Notes: a model not told the origin generated them from the letters alone. Positions 1 through 10,244 are shown, counted from the first letter of the stretch. The stretch: 64,000 nucleotides of DNA from Streptosporangium album (GCF_014203795.1 NZ_JACHJU010000001.1:4278001-4342000); one strand, 5' to 3'. Made by a program: numbers and translations.

Positions 1-177
1 ATCGCCACGCCCCCGGTCCCGGCAGGCGATCCCTGGCACGACCGCTGGCTCTGGGCCCAGGCCGCCATCCTGCTGGTCGTCTCGGTCCTGGCGGCACCCG
101 GCTCGCGGTCGGGCTCCGCGGACGGCCACACCCTCCAGGATCCGTCCGAGCCCGTGAGAGAGCTGGCCCCCCGGTGA
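1..177 (+). CDS. C-terminal end of a membrane protein, probable glycosyltransferase (partial)
   Basis: An open frame enters from the left edge and stops at the TGA at 175-177, giving the last 58 residues of a protein. It holds one hydrophobic stretch (AAILLVVSVLAAPG) followed by a polar tail. Its stop overlaps the GTG start of the next gene in a GTGA junction, so the two are translationally coupled. In other actinomycetes the gene ahead of DUF5719 is usually a family 2 glycosyltransferase. That identity is inferred from gene order only, because nothing catalytic is left in this fragment. Confidence 0.6.
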   Translation: MATPPVPAGDPWHDRWLWAQAAILLVVSVLAAPGSRSGSADGHTLQDPSEPVRELAPR

Positions 178-1589
178 AATCACTGATCGAGAACCGGTTC
201 AGCCTGCTCGCCCTGGTCCTGGTGGCGCTGCTCGCCCTGTACGGCGTGGCCTCCGCGACCCAGCCCGGGGCCGTCGCCCGGCCCGCACCCGGCCCGCAGA
301 AGGTGCCCGTCGCCTCCGTGACGGCCATCTGCCCCGACCCCACCCAGGCCACCGTGGGCGTCGTCACCCCGCCGGGCGGCCAGGGGCCGGGCACCACGAC
401 GGTCGCCACCGGAGCCAAGTCCCTGGCGACCCTGGAGGTCCCCGGCAACCTCTGGCAGGAGAAGGCCCCCGAGAAATCGGGGCCGCTGACGGTGACGTCC
501 ACCGGGAGCATGGCCGCCGGCCTGGAGTCGGAGCAGACCCGCCGGGAGACCTCGGGGAAGCACCGGGGACTGGCCGGAGTGCGGTGCGTGGAGCCCGTGG
601 CGAGCACCTGGCTGGTCGGGCCGGGCCCGGCGTCGGCCGACGTCACGATCCACCTCACCAACGCCGACTCCGCCCAGGCCGTCGCGGAGATCCTGATCTA
701 CTCGGGAGAGGGGCCGGTGACCGGCGGCTCCGGTGGCGTGCTCACCCTCAAGCCGGGCGAGAGCCGTACGGTCAAGGCCGGGGACCTGGCCCCCTCTCCG
801 CTCGTCATGGCGGTCGAGGTGCGCACCAGCTCCGGCCGGGTGGCCGCCGCGGCTCGGGCGGTCATGAACGGCGGCCGGGGCGTCGACTGGCTGCCGGTCT
901 CCGCCGCGCCGGCCACCCGCGTCGTGGTGCCGGGCATCCCCGGCGGCGGGGGCAGACGCGAGCTGCTCGTCGCCTCCGTCAGCGAGTCCGACACGCTGGT
1001 CGAGGTCAAGGCGCTCACCCCTGACGGGACCTACGCGCTCAAGGACCGCGAGCTGGTCGAGGTGCCCGCGGGGTCCGTCGCCACCCTCGACCTGTCGACC
1101 GGCATCAGCGGCCAGCCCTCCGCGCTCCTGCTCACCTCCGACACCCCGATCGTGGCCGGGCTGACCGTCACCGGGACCGGGAAGAAGGGGGACGTGGCCT
1201 TCACCGCCGGCGCCGCCCCGATCGACCTGGGCAGTGTGGTGGCCGACAACCGCACGGGCAAGAAGCAGAGCTCCCGGCTGCTGCTGACCGCGCCGGACAC
1301 GGCCGGGAAGGTGAGCGTCCAGGTGCTGCCGCGCAAGGGCGAGGCCCCGGAGCCCTTCGAGGTGACCGTCACCGCCTCGCGCACCAAGGAGGTCAAACTG
1401 CCCAAGGTGGACGGGGCCTTCGCGGTGGTCGTGCTGCCCCTGCCCGGCTCCGGCCCGGTGTACGGCGGGCGGGTGATGGAGGAGCACGTCAAGGACGGGC
1501 TGCTGATGACCGCCCAGCCGCTGGCGGCCGCGCGCCTGTGGGCGCTGGTACCGCCGATCACCGAGTCCGTCTCGGCCGTGCTGCCCTGA
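174..1589 (+). CDS. DUF5719 family membrane-anchored protein
   Basis: This 471-residue protein has a short cytoplasmic N-terminus, one transmembrane anchor at about residues 8-28 and a long extracytoplasmic part rich in beta-strand-like Val/Thr/Gly segments. There are no catalytic motifs I recognise. The length, the single anchor and the position between a probable glycosyltransferase and the metallopeptidase/DUF3499/phosphomannomutase block match the actinobacterial DUF5719 family. Family function is unknown; a role in surface glycan assembly is only an inference from the neighbours. The GTG start at 174 overlaps the preceding stop, which supports this start. Confidence 0.8.
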   Translation: MKSLIENRFSLLALVLVALLALYGVASATQPGAVARPAPGPQKVPVASVTAICPDPTQATVGVVTPPGGQGPGTTTVATGAKSLATLEVPGNLWQEKAPEKSGPLTVTSTGSMAAGLESEQTRRETSGKHRGLAGVRCVEPVASTWLVGPGPASADVTIHLTNADSAQAVAEILIYSGEGPVTGGSGGVLTLKPGESRTVKAGDLAPSPLVMAVEVRTSSGRVAAAARAVMNGGRGVDWLPVSAAPATRVVVPGIPGGGGRRELLVASVSESDTLVEVKALTPDGTYALKDRELVEVPAGSVATLDLSTGISGQPSALLLTSDTPIVAGLTVTGTGKKGDVAFTAGAAPIDLGSVVADNRTGKKQSSRLLLTAPDTAGKVSVQVLPRKGEAPEPFEVTVTASRTKEVKLPKVDGAFAVVVLPLPGSGPVYGGRVMEEHVKDGLLMTAQPLAAARLWALVPPITESVSAVLP

Positions 1590-1594
1590 GGCCG

Positions 1595-1622
1595 GTCCCG
1601 GACCCCGCGAGGCGTCCGGGAC
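1595..1622. terminator. Hairpin between convergent genes
   Basis: Perfect 9-bp arms GTCCCGGAC (1595-1603) and GTCCGGGAC (1614-1622) enclose a 10-nt loop. The hairpin lies between the end of the DUF5719 gene and the end of the minus-strand metallopeptidase gene, so it could serve both directions. There is no U-tract. Confidence 0.55.
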
Positions 1623-1642
1623 GGAGTCGCGCGGCGCCGGGG

Positions 1643-2095
1643 TCAGTCGCGGTCGTAGCCCGGGTCGACCGTCTCGGGTGCCAGCCCCAGAAGCTCGGCG
1701 ACCTGCTCCACCACGGCGTCGTGCACCATGGCGCCGAGCTGGTCGCGGTCGCGGGCACGGGCCTCCAGGGGGCGCCGGTAGATGATCACGACGGCCGGCC
1801 GCTTGCCCGCGGCGGGCTCGGACCGGCCGAAGGGGATCGGCTCCCCGGTCAGCAGTCCGGGACCGTCGCTCAGCTCGCCGAGCGGCGGCACCTCCTCGAC
1901 CGCGAACTCCACCGCTGCCAGCTGCTTGCTCCAGCGGGGCTTGAGCCGCTCCACGGCGTCCAGGACGAAGTCGTCGAAACGCTCGCTGCGGGACCTGGCG
2001 ATCGGCACGTGGGAGGGCGCCAACGGGCCGCGCATGCCACGGCCGTGCCGGTCGCGTCTGCGGGGAGGGCGGGGACCGCCGGGTGCCGAACTCAC
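1643..2095 (-). CDS. Metallopeptidase-family protein (zincin-like, degenerate active site)
   Basis: This 150-residue protein matches the small actinobacterial metallopeptidase family (PF06262 type) found next to DUF3499 and DUF5719. The conserved core runs from about residue 38 (RFDDFVLDAVERLKPRW) to the C-terminus. Where the family carries HExxH, this protein reads H125-D-A-V-V-E130-Q, so the second metal-binding His is absent and Glu is replaced by Asp. Peptidase activity is therefore doubtful. The start is a GTG at 2095; the first 35 residues are basic and low in complexity, so a later start such as the Met at residue 21 is possible. Confidence 0.75.
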   Translation of the reverse strand: MSSAPGGPRPPRRRDRHGRGMRGPLAPSHVPIARSRSERFDDFVLDAVERLKPRWSKQLAAVEFAVEEVPPLGELSDGPGLLTGEPIPFGRSEPAAGKRPAVVIIYRRPLEARARDRDQLGAMVHDAVVEQVAELLGLAPETVDPGYDRD

Positions 2096-2263
2096 GGGCC
2101 AAGCTTAGACGCGCCCGGAGGAACGCGGGGAAGAGGCCGGGGACAGAGGGCGTAAGCCGTACAGGCGGGTGGAAGATGGGACACGTGTCCGAATTGTGGC
2201 GACACGCTCGTTAAGAGCGCTCAGATAGTGGCGCCTCGGACGCTTACCGGATACGGTCCCACC

Positions 2264-2632
2264 GTGAGCCCCGTCCGCCGCTGTTCCCGCACCGCGTGCA
2301 GTCAGCCTGCCGTATTCACGCTCACGTACGTCTACGCCGATTCGACCGCCGTTCTCGGGCCCTTGGCGACGTACGCCGAGCCGCACTGTTATGACCTGTG
2401 TGCCGAGCATGCCGAGCGGTTGACCGCACCTCGTGGCTGGGAGGTCGTGCGCCTGCCCACCGACGGTGCGCCGCCGAGCACCGACGATCTGGAGGCCCTC
2501 GCCAACGCGGTCCGCGAGGCCGCCAGGCCCGCCCCGACGGGGGGCACCGAGCCCGTTGGCCAGGGGGTCGAGGTGGGACGCCGCGGTCACCTCCGGGTGC
2601 TCCGTTCCGCTCAGCCTCAGCGTGACCGCTGA
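2264..2632 (+). CDS. DUF3499 family protein
   Basis: This 122-residue protein begins SPVRRCSRTAC and contains ATYAEPHCYDLCAEHAERLTAP-like sequence with paired Cys and His residues that could form a zinc site (two Cys near the start, then H-x3-C-x2-H). Family function is unknown. I chose the GTG at 2264 because family members start at SPVRRCSR; an in-frame GTG at 2228 would add 12 residues. It is divergent from the metallopeptidase gene and 48 bp ahead of phosphomannomutase. The C-terminal 40 residues look poorly conserved. Confidence 0.82.
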   Translation: MSPVRRCSRTACSQPAVFTLTYVYADSTAVLGPLATYAEPHCYDLCAEHAERLTAPRGWEVVRLPTDGAPPSTDDLEALANAVREAARPAPTGGTEPVGQGVEVGRRGHLRVLRSAQPQRDR

Positions 2633-2680
2633 CCCGGATAGGCTGGGCTCAGCAGACATGACATAAAGGGCGGAGCTGGA

Positions 2681-4033
2681 GTGGGTGACCTCGCCAAGAT
2701 CTTCAAGGCGTACGACGTCCGAGGCGTTGTGCCGGACGAGTTCGACGAGGAGACCGCAGAGGCGGTCGGCGCGGCCTTCGCGGAGGTGACCGGCGCCGGG
2801 ACCGCCGTGGTGGCCCATGACATGCGCGCCTCCTCGGTGCCGCTGGCCGAGGCCTTCGCCCGCGGGGTGATCTCACGCGGGGCCGACGTCATCCAGGCGG
2901 GTCTGGGCTCCACCGACCTGCTCTACTACGCGAGCGGCAGCCTCGCCCTGCCCGGCGTGATGTTCACCGCGAGCCACAACCCCGCTCAGTACAACGGCAT
3001 GAAGATGTGCCGGGCAGGCGCCGTGCCGATCAGCGGCGACACCGGTCTGGCCGAGATCCGTGACCGGGCGGCCGAGCTCCTGAAGTCCGGAGTCGGCGGC
3101 GAGGGCGGCGGGACCGTCTCCGGGCGGGACCTGCTGCGGGGCTACGCCGACCACCTGCGCACGCTGGTCGACCTGTCCGGCATCCGGCCGCTGAAGGTCG
3201 TGGTGGACGCGGGCAACGGCATGGGCGGCCACACCGTCCCCGTGGTGTTCGAGGGGCTCCCGCTGGAGACGACCGAGCTCTACTTCGAGCTCGACGGCAG
3301 CTTCCCCAACCACGAGGCCAACCCGATCGAGCCGGAGAATCTGCGCGACCTGCAGAAGGCCGTTCTCGACGTCGGCGCCGACATCGGCCTGGCCTTCGAC
3401 GGCGACGCCGACCGCTGCTGGGTCGTCGACGAGCGTGGCGAGTCGGTCTCCCCCTCCACGATCACCGCGCTGGTCGCGGTGCGCGAGCTGGTCAAGCACC
3501 CCGGCGCCGCGGTCATCCACAACCTGATCACCTCGCGGAGCGTCCCGGAGATCGTGGCCGAGCACGGCGGGCGTCCGATCCGCACCCGGGTGGGTCACTC
3601 GTTCATCAAGGCCGAGATGGCCGGGACCGGCGCCGTCTTCGGCGGTGAGCACTCGGCCCACTACTATTTCAGAGACTTCTGGTACGCCGACTCCGGCATG
3701 CTGGCCGCACTGCACGTGCTGGCCGCGCTGGGCGGGCAGGACCGGCCGCTGTCGGATATCCTCGCGGACTACGCCCGCTACGCGGCCTCCGGAGAGATCA
3801 ACAGCACGGTCGCCGACCAGGTGGAAGCGACGGCGCGGGTGCGCGAGCTGTTCGCCGGCCGCGACGGCGTCACCTTCGACGAGCTGGACGGCATGACCGT
3901 GTCCGGCCCCGGATGGTGGTTCAATCTCCGTCCGTCCAATACCGAGCCGCTGCTCAGGCTTAACGCCGAGGCGGCCGACGAGATTCAGATGGCAGCGATC
4001 AGGGACGAAGTCCTTGCTGTCGTGAGGAGCTGA
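2681..4033 (+). CDS. manB: Phosphomannomutase/phosphoglucomutase
   Basis: This 450-residue enzyme interconverts mannose-6-phosphate and mannose-1-phosphate, the step leading to GDP-mannose for surface glycans. The four alpha-D-phosphohexomutase domains are present: the phosphoserine loop TASHNP with Ser98, the magnesium loop DGDADR at residues 240-245, the sugar-binding GGEHSAH segment near residue 325 and the C-terminal phosphate-binding RPSNTEP segment. Length is typical for the family. It begins with GTG after a GGAG-type ribosome site and is followed five bases later by a Trm112 gene and a phosphosugar isomerase gene, forming a mannose-phosphate operon. Confidence 0.95.
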   Translation: MGDLAKIFKAYDVRGVVPDEFDEETAEAVGAAFAEVTGAGTAVVAHDMRASSVPLAEAFARGVISRGADVIQAGLGSTDLLYYASGSLALPGVMFTASHNPAQYNGMKMCRAGAVPISGDTGLAEIRDRAAELLKSGVGGEGGGTVSGRDLLRGYADHLRTLVDLSGIRPLKVVVDAGNGMGGHTVPVVFEGLPLETTELYFELDGSFPNHEANPIEPENLRDLQKAVLDVGADIGLAFDGDADRCWVVDERGESVSPSTITALVAVRELVKHPGAAVIHNLITSRSVPEIVAEHGGRPIRTRVGHSFIKAEMAGTGAVFGGEHSAHYYFRDFWYADSGMLAALHVLAALGGQDRPLSDILADYARYAASGEINSTVADQVEATARVRELFAGRDGVTFDELDGMTVSGPGWWFNLRPSNTEPLLRLNAEAADEIQMAAIRDEVLAVVRS

Positions 4034-4038
4034 ACGAG

Positions 4039-4212
4039 TTGAAGATCGACGACTGGCTGCTGGAGATCCTGGCCTGCCCCAACTGCAAGTCCCCCCTGCG
4101 CGCCGAGCCCGAGGTGGACGAGCTGTTCTGCACCTCCGCCTCCTGCGGCCTGGTGTATCCGGTCCGGGACGACATCCCGGTGTTGCTGGTCGATGAGGCG
4201 CGGAAGTCGTGA
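4039..4212 (+). CDS. Trm112 family zinc-ribbon protein
   Basis: This 57-residue ORF starts at TTG 4039, five bases after the phosphomannomutase stop. It encodes LLEILACPNCKSPL, then a second Cys pair in FCTSASCGLVYPV, and ends with the family's DDIPVLL segment. The layout is that of a Trm112-like zinc ribbon, a methyltransferase-partner fold; in actinobacteria it sits next to phosphomannomutase and its partner is unknown. Its stop overlaps the GTG of the next gene (GTGA at 4209-4212), so translation is coupled. No ATG or GTG lies close enough to replace TTG. Confidence 0.88.
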   Translation: MKIDDWLLEILACPNCKSPLRAEPEVDELFCTSASCGLVYPVRDDIPVLLVDEARKS

Positions 4213-5315
4213 ACTGGGAGCCGGACCGGCTCGACGACCCCGAGCAGCTGGCCGACGGCGACCCGTCGGGCATGCTGCGCGCGGTGGCCGCCTCGGCGGC
4301 GCAGGTCCGCACCGCCCACCGCGTCACCCGCGAGACCGACCTGTCGGCGCTGGTCGAGGAGGGCCGGCCCCGGGCCCTCGTGGTCGCGGGCATGGGCGGT
4401 TCGGGCATCGCCGGTGACATCCTCAACGCGGTCTGCGGCCACGGCGCTCCGCTGCCGGTCGTGACCGTGCGGTCCTACCGGCTGCCCGGCTGGGTCGGCG
4501 CGACCGACGTGGTCATCGCGGTGTCGTTCTCCGGCAGGACCGAGGAGACGCTCGCGGTGGCGATGGAGGCCGTCCGCCGGGGCTGCCGCCTGCTCGCCGT
4601 GGGCGCGCCCGACTCCCCGCTGCAGGCGATCGCCAGGCAGGCGGGCGCGCCGTTCGTGCCCGTCACCGCCGGAGGGCAGCCGCGTGCCGCCGTCTGGGAG
4701 CTGTCGGTCCCGTTGGTCGTCATCGCCGCCGAGTTCGGCCTGACCCAGGCGGACGACGAGGTGTTCGAGAACGTCGCCGGACGCCTGGAGGAGATCGCGC
4801 ACCGGTGCCGTCCGGCGAGTGAGTCGTTCATCAACCCGGGCAAGTCGCTGGCCATGGAGATGGCCGAGACCGTGCCGATGATCTGGGGGTCCTCACCGCT
4901 GGCCGCGGTCGCCGCCTACCGGTGGGCCTGCCAGCTCAACGAGAACGGCAAATACCCGGCCATCTGGGGCGAGATCCCCGAGGTCGACCACAACCAGGTG
5001 ATGGCGTTCGAGGGCCCGCTGGCCACGCGCGACATCTTCGCCGAGGAGAGCAGCCGCTCGCTGCGGCTGTTCATGCTCCGCGACGTCGAGGAGCACCCGC
5101 AGGTGACGCGGTGGCGCGAAGTCTCGGTACGGCTGGCGGAGGACAGGGGAGTGCCGGTCACCCAGGTCGCCGCCGAGGGGCCACACCCGCTGGAGCGGCT
5201 CGCGACGTTGATCGGACTGGGCGACTACGCGAGTACGTACCTCGCGCTGGGGTACGGGATCGACCCGACCCCTGTGCCGGCCATCACAGAACTGAAGGCG
5301 AGAGTTTCCCCATAG
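4209..5315 (+). CDS. SIS-domain phosphomannose/phosphoglucose isomerase
   Basis: This 368-residue protein is of the bifunctional phosphoglucose/phosphomannose isomerase type and would supply mannose-6-phosphate to the phosphomannomutase encoded just upstream. The first SIS domain begins with the loop VAGMGGSGIAGDI (about residues 59-71), and SFSGRTEET marks the phosphosugar-binding serine loop. The second half carries WACQLNENGKYPAIWGEIPEVDHNQ, the segment with the catalytic Glu/His typical of this family. It is unrelated to the cupin-type ManA. Annotation as a mannose-6-phosphate isomerase is supported by context. Confidence 0.88.
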   Translation: MNWEPDRLDDPEQLADGDPSGMLRAVAASAAQVRTAHRVTRETDLSALVEEGRPRALVVAGMGGSGIAGDILNAVCGHGAPLPVVTVRSYRLPGWVGATDVVIAVSFSGRTEETLAVAMEAVRRGCRLLAVGAPDSPLQAIARQAGAPFVPVTAGGQPRAAVWELSVPLVVIAAEFGLTQADDEVFENVAGRLEEIAHRCRPASESFINPGKSLAMEMAETVPMIWGSSPLAAVAAYRWACQLNENGKYPAIWGEIPEVDHNQVMAFEGPLATRDIFAEESSRSLRLFMLRDVEEHPQVTRWREVSVRLAEDRGVPVTQVAAEGPHPLERLATLIGLGDYASTYLALGYGIDPTPVPAITELKARVSP

Positions 5316-5358
5316 GATTTCGTCTCGACTTTTACCGAATCAATGAGCGGAGGCTGCC

Positions 5359-6288
5359 GTGAGCGCGGGCGGCGGTACCAAGGCGATCATCGCGGCATTG
5401 TCGGCGAACCTCGCGATCGCGGTGGCCAAGTTCGTGGCCTTCCTGATCACGACGTCCTCGTCGATGCTCGCCGAGTCGATCCACTCCCTTGCCGACTCGG
5501 GTAACCAGGTGCTGCTGCTGGTCGGAGGGAAGAGAGCGGAGCGGAAGCGGACGCCGGAGCATCCGTTCGGCTATGGCCGGGAGCGTTACTTCTACGCCTT
5601 CGTCGTGGCGGTGGTGCTGTTCACGATCGGTGCGCTGTTCTCTCTCTACGAGGGCTGGCACAAGATCAGCGATCCTCATCCGGTGGAGACGCCCATCGTG
5701 GCCTTCGGCGTGCTGACCTTCGCGATCATCGCCGAGGGGTTCTCCTTCCGTACGGCGATCAAGGAGTCCAACACGGTCCGCGGGGATCAGTCCTGGGTGC
5801 AGTTCATCCGCAGGTCCAAGTCGCCGGAGCTGCCGGTCATCGTGCTGGAGGACCTGGGCGCGCTGGTCGGCCTGGTGCTCGCCCTGGCCGGCGTGGCCAT
5901 GGCCGTGATCACCGGTGACGGTGTCTGGGACGGCGTCGGCACGATGGCGATCGGCCTCCTGCTCGCCGTCATCGCGGTCATCCTCGCGGTCGAGACCAAG
6001 TCCCTGCTGATCGGCGAGGGCGCGGGCCCGGAGGTCGAGAAGAAGATCTGCGAGGCCCTGGAGGGCACGCCCGAGGTCGCCCGGGTCATCCACATGCGCA
6101 CGCTCCACCTGGGGCCGGAGGAGATCCTGGTCGCCGCGAAGATCGCGGTGGACCACGACGACACGGCGGCCGAGGTGGCCCGCGGGATCGACGAGGCCGA
6201 GCAGCGCATCCGCGCCGCCGTCCCGACGGCCCGCGTGATCTACCTCGAGCCCGACCTCGACAGATCCAGGGTCAACGGCTCGGCCTGA
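5359..6288 (+). CDS. Cation diffusion facilitator family transporter
   Basis: This 309-residue membrane protein has the cation diffusion facilitator layout: about six transmembrane segments followed by a cytoplasmic domain of about 90 residues. The metal-site helix contains SMLAESIHSLADSGNQ, with the Ser/His/Asp spacing seen in Zn2+/Fe2+/Mn2+ exporters, and the HPFGYGRERYFYAF signature of the family follows near residue 73. It starts with GTG 43 bp after the isomerase gene. Metal specificity cannot be told. A strong terminator closes the transcript. Confidence 0.9.
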   Translation: MSAGGGTKAIIAALSANLAIAVAKFVAFLITTSSSMLAESIHSLADSGNQVLLLVGGKRAERKRTPEHPFGYGRERYFYAFVVAVVLFTIGALFSLYEGWHKISDPHPVETPIVAFGVLTFAIIAEGFSFRTAIKESNTVRGDQSWVQFIRRSKSPELPVIVLEDLGALVGLVLALAGVAMAVITGDGVWDGVGTMAIGLLLAVIAVILAVETKSLLIGEGAGPEVEKKICEALEGTPEVARVIHMRTLHLGPEEILVAAKIAVDHDDTAAEVARGIDEAEQRIRAAVPTARVIYLEPDLDRSRVNGSA

Positions 6289-6303
6289 GCCCCTGACGCT
6301 CCG

Positions 6304-6339
6304 AAGGACCCCGGGCAAGGGACGACGCCCGGGGTCCTT
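6304..6339 (+). terminator. Rho-independent terminator
   Basis: Perfect 13-bp arms AAGGACCCCGGGC (6304-6316) and GCCCGGGGTCCTT (6327-6339) are followed by T/C. It lies just past the cation diffusion facilitator gene. Confidence 0.85.
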
Positions 6340-6394
6340 TCGCGTGTTCGAAACACCTGGTTCAGGGGTGCGGCCGGTCGCATACGCGCCGGGC

Positions 6395-7054
6395 TCAGGC
6401 ACGCGGGACGACGAGACCTGACTCGTAGGCGTGGATGACCGCCTGGGTGCGGTCGCGCAGGCCGAGCTTGGCCAGCAGTCGCGCCACGTGGGTTTTGACG
6501 GTGTGCTCGGTGACCACGAGGTCGGCCGCGATCTCGGCGTTGGACAGCCCCCGGGCGATCAGGCGCAGCACCTCCGCCTCCCGCGGGGTCAGCGGGCTGC
6601 CCGCCGGCGAGGGCCGCCGCTGCCGGGCGAACTCCGCGACCAGCCGCCGGGTGACCTGCGGGGCGAGCAGCGCGTCGCCGCGCGCCACCGTCCGGACCGC
6701 TTCCGCGAGATCGTTCGCCCGGACGTCCTTGAGCAGGAACCCGCTCGCCCCCGCGGTGAGCGCGTCGTACACGTAGTCGTCCAGGTCGAATGTGGTGATC
6801 ATGATGATCCTGGTGGCCTCGGTCTCCAGGACCCGGCGGGCCGCCTCGATCCCATCCATCTCCGGCATCCGGATGTCGAGCAGGGCGACGTCGGGACGGG
6901 TCTCCCGTGCCAGCCGTACGGCCTGCGCGCCGTCGGGGGCGGTGCCCACGACGGTGAGGTCGGGCTGCGCCCTGAGCACGGCGGCGAACCCTCGCAGCAC
7001 CACCGGCTGGTCGTCGGCGATCAGCACGCTGATCCGTCTGCCGGAACCGGTCAT
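6395..7054 (-). CDS. NarL/LuxR-family response regulator
   Basis: This 219-residue protein has an N-terminal receiver domain ([17 protein letters not shown]; phosphoacceptor Asp60 in [13 protein letters not shown]; Lys in GFLLKDVRA) and a C-terminal LuxR-type helix-turn-helix ([22 protein letters not shown], then [15 protein letters not shown]). Its ATG at 7054 overlaps the stop of the upstream kinase gene (ATGA), so the two form a cognate pair made in step. A much longer open frame continues upstream of this ATG but is only a shadow of the kinase gene. Target genes are unknown. Confidence 0.93.
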   Translation of the reverse strand: MTGSGRRISVLIADDQPVVLRGFAAVLRAQPDLTVVGTAPDGAQAVRLARETRPDVALLDIRMPEMDGIEAARRVLETEATRIIMITTFDLDDYVYDALTAGASGFLLKDVRANDLAEAVRTVARGDALLAPQVTRRLVAEFARQRRPSPAGSPLTPREAEVLRLIARGLSNAEIAADLVVTEHTVKTHVARLLAKLGLRDRTQAVIHAYESGLVVPRA

Positions 7055-8253
7055 TCCAGGGGGAGTCCGGCCTGGATGAGGAAGCCGCCGGAGGGGCCGG
7101 GGCCGGCGTTGAACCAGCCGCCCAGGGCCAGGGCGCGCTCGCGCATGCCGACCAGGCCGTGCCCGTTGGAGGTCTCTCCGGAGGGGCCGGGTCCGTCGTC
7201 GGCGATCCGCAGCACCAGCAGGTCCGGACGGTAGGCGAGCTCGATCGAGACGCGGGCGCCGGGCGCGTGGACGCGGGCGTTGGTCAGCGCCTCCTGGACG
7301 ATCCGGTAGGCCGAGACGTCCACGGCCTGCGGCACCGGCACCGCCTCGCCGACCACGTCCAGGTCGGCCGTGCCCTCGTGCCGCTCGACCAGTTCGGGGA
7401 GTCGCGCCAGCCCCGGTTGCGGCGCGGTCTCCGGCGCGGTGGTGACGTCGGCGCGGAGCACGCCGAGCAGGCGGCGCATCTCGGTGAGCGTGGTGCGCGC
7501 GCCGGCCGCGATCTCGGCGAACTCCTGCTTGGCCCGGTCGTCGAGCCCGTCGAGGGTGTAGGGCGCGGTCTCGGCCTGAACGGCGATCTTCGACACGGAG
7601 TGGGCCACGATGTCGTGCATCTCCCGCGCGATCCTGGCCCGCTCGGCCATCGCGGCCTGCTCCCTGAGCGTTCCCAAGCCGTCCGCGCGCATCTCCTCGA
7701 TCTCCGCGCGGCTCAGGTGCAGGTTGGCGAGGAGGGTCAGGACGCAGACCATGGCCGTCCCCAGGAGGACGAAGGGGCTCATGATGCCGACGCCGGTGAA
7801 CCAGCCGGCCACCGGGAACAGGATGACGACCGATCCGCCTGCGGCCCACGCCGCGCCGCGGTTCAACTGCCTGACGATCGTGTAGAAGGACAGCAGGCCG
7901 GACGCGGCTAACGCGACACCAGGCGTGATCCCGCCGGCGAGCAGGCCGGCGGCACCGACCAGCGTGAGCACGATCACCGACTTCGGGGCGATCCGGCGAG
8001 CCATGTGAGGCACCGTCACCAGGATGCCCATGACGACCTCGATCGCTGAGCTCCTCTCGAGGGGGAGCTCGATGAACAGGGCGAGACAGAGAGCACCACC
8101 CGCCACTATGTCCAGAAGCAGGAGCGAGGTGGGAACGGGGGGTTTCAGATCCTGTATGAAGGGTTCCTCGGAAGACAGCGGGGTGGTCGTGTCCATGCGG
8201 TGAATTGTCATGATCCGCGGGGCCGGTGTCGTCACTCCTGGGAGCGATCTCAC
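7051..8253 (-). CDS. Sensor histidine kinase (HisKA_3 type)
   Basis: This 400-residue sensor kinase has several N-terminal transmembrane segments between about residues 40 and 180, a dimerisation helix with ERARIAREMHDIVAHSVS (His213) and an ATPase domain with VQEALTNARVHAP and the DDGPGPSG glycine box. It is the partner of the overlapping LuxR-type regulator. I kept the GTG at 8253 because it overlaps the MerR stop (GTGA) and has GGAG six bases upstream; ATG codons at 8211 and 8196 are alternatives. The signal is unknown: no extracytoplasmic sensing domain is large enough to recognise. Confidence 0.9.
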   Translation of the reverse strand: MRSLPGVTTPAPRIMTIHRMDTTTPLSSEEPFIQDLKPPVPTSLLLLDIVAGGALCLALFIELPLERSSAIEVVMGILVTVPHMARRIAPKSVIVLTLVGAAGLLAGGITPGVALAASGLLSFYTIVRQLNRGAAWAAGGSVVILFPVAGWFTGVGIMSPFVLLGTAMVCVLTLLANLHLSRAEIEEMRADGLGTLREQAAMAERARIAREMHDIVAHSVSKIAVQAETAPYTLDGLDDRAKQEFAEIAAGARTTLTEMRRLLGVLRADVTTAPETAPQPGLARLPELVERHEGTADLDVVGEAVPVPQAVDVSAYRIVQEALTNARVHAPGARVSIELAYRPDLLVLRIADDGPGPSGETSNGHGLVGMRERALALGGWFNAGPGPSGGFLIQAGLPLE

Positions 8254-8621
8254 GGGCGGCTCCGCGGGCCGTCTTGGACGCCCCGCGGGACGCCGCCCTG
8301 GAGCAGGCGCAGCGCCTTCTCCTTCTCGAAGTCCAGGGCGCGGCGCGGGGCCTGGAGGCGGCCGATCCGCAGTCCGAGATCCCGTACGGCCTGCGCGACG
8401 GTGGGTTCGCTCATCACCCGCAGCGCGAAGGCCAGCTCGGCGGGGGAGATGTCGAACCGCTTCTCCAGTTCGACGCCCTGGGCCACGGCCGACAGCTCCT
8501 CGGGGCCGAATCGCCGGTGTGATCCCTGCTCCCGGACCGGCGGGAGCAGGCCGAGCGCCTCGCGGTAGCGGAGCATCCGGGGGGACATGCCCAGCTTCCT
8601 GGCGGCCTCGGTGATCCGCAT
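8250..8621 (-). CDS. MerR-family transcriptional regulator
   Basis: This 123-residue protein starts MRITEAARKLGMSPRMLRYRE, the winged-helix DNA-binding domain of MerR proteins, followed by a coiled-coil region rich in Leu and Arg. There are no Cys residues, so it is not a classic metal sensor of the MerR/ZntR type. It is the first gene of an operon whose next gene (histidine kinase) starts inside its stop codon. An 18-bp dyad 22 bp upstream of its start is a likely binding site, suggesting autoregulation of the whole MerR/kinase/regulator unit. Confidence 0.88.
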   Translation of the reverse strand: MRITEAARKLGMSPRMLRYREALGLLPPVREQGSHRRFGPEELSAVAQGVELEKRFDISPAELAFALRVMSEPTVAQAVRDLGLRIGRLQAPRRALDFEKEKALRLLQGGVPRGVQDGPRSRP

Positions 8622-8642
8622 TCTCCAGCCTCTCCGCAGTTT

Positions 8643-8660
8643 CTTACATTCTTATGTCAG
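8643..8660 (-). promoter_or_regulatory. Dyad operator, probable MerR site
   Basis: Arms CTTACAT (8643-8649) and ATGTCAG (8654-8660) match in 6 of 7 positions around a 4-bp centre. The site is AT-rich in a GC-rich region and lies 22 bp upstream of the MerR-type gene, in the gap shared with ahcY. Confidence 0.55.
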
Positions 8661-8816
8661 ATTAGCCGTCCCAAAGATGCGCGGAGCCGTATCGCCACCT
8701 AAACTCACACCGTCGACTTTTCCGGTGGAGCGACGGACCGGGCCCGACGGCGGAGCCGGATCGCGAGGCCGGCGAGGGCATGAGTCGAGCGCGATCACCA
8801 ATCAGAGGGGTAACAC

Positions 8817-10244
<1,428 letters not shown>

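Noticed and set aside
8661..8816. SAH or SAM riboswitch ahead of ahcY
   Set aside because: The leader is short and I could not match any known SAH or SAM riboswitch core; only the MerR-side dyad and a plain ribosome site are evident.
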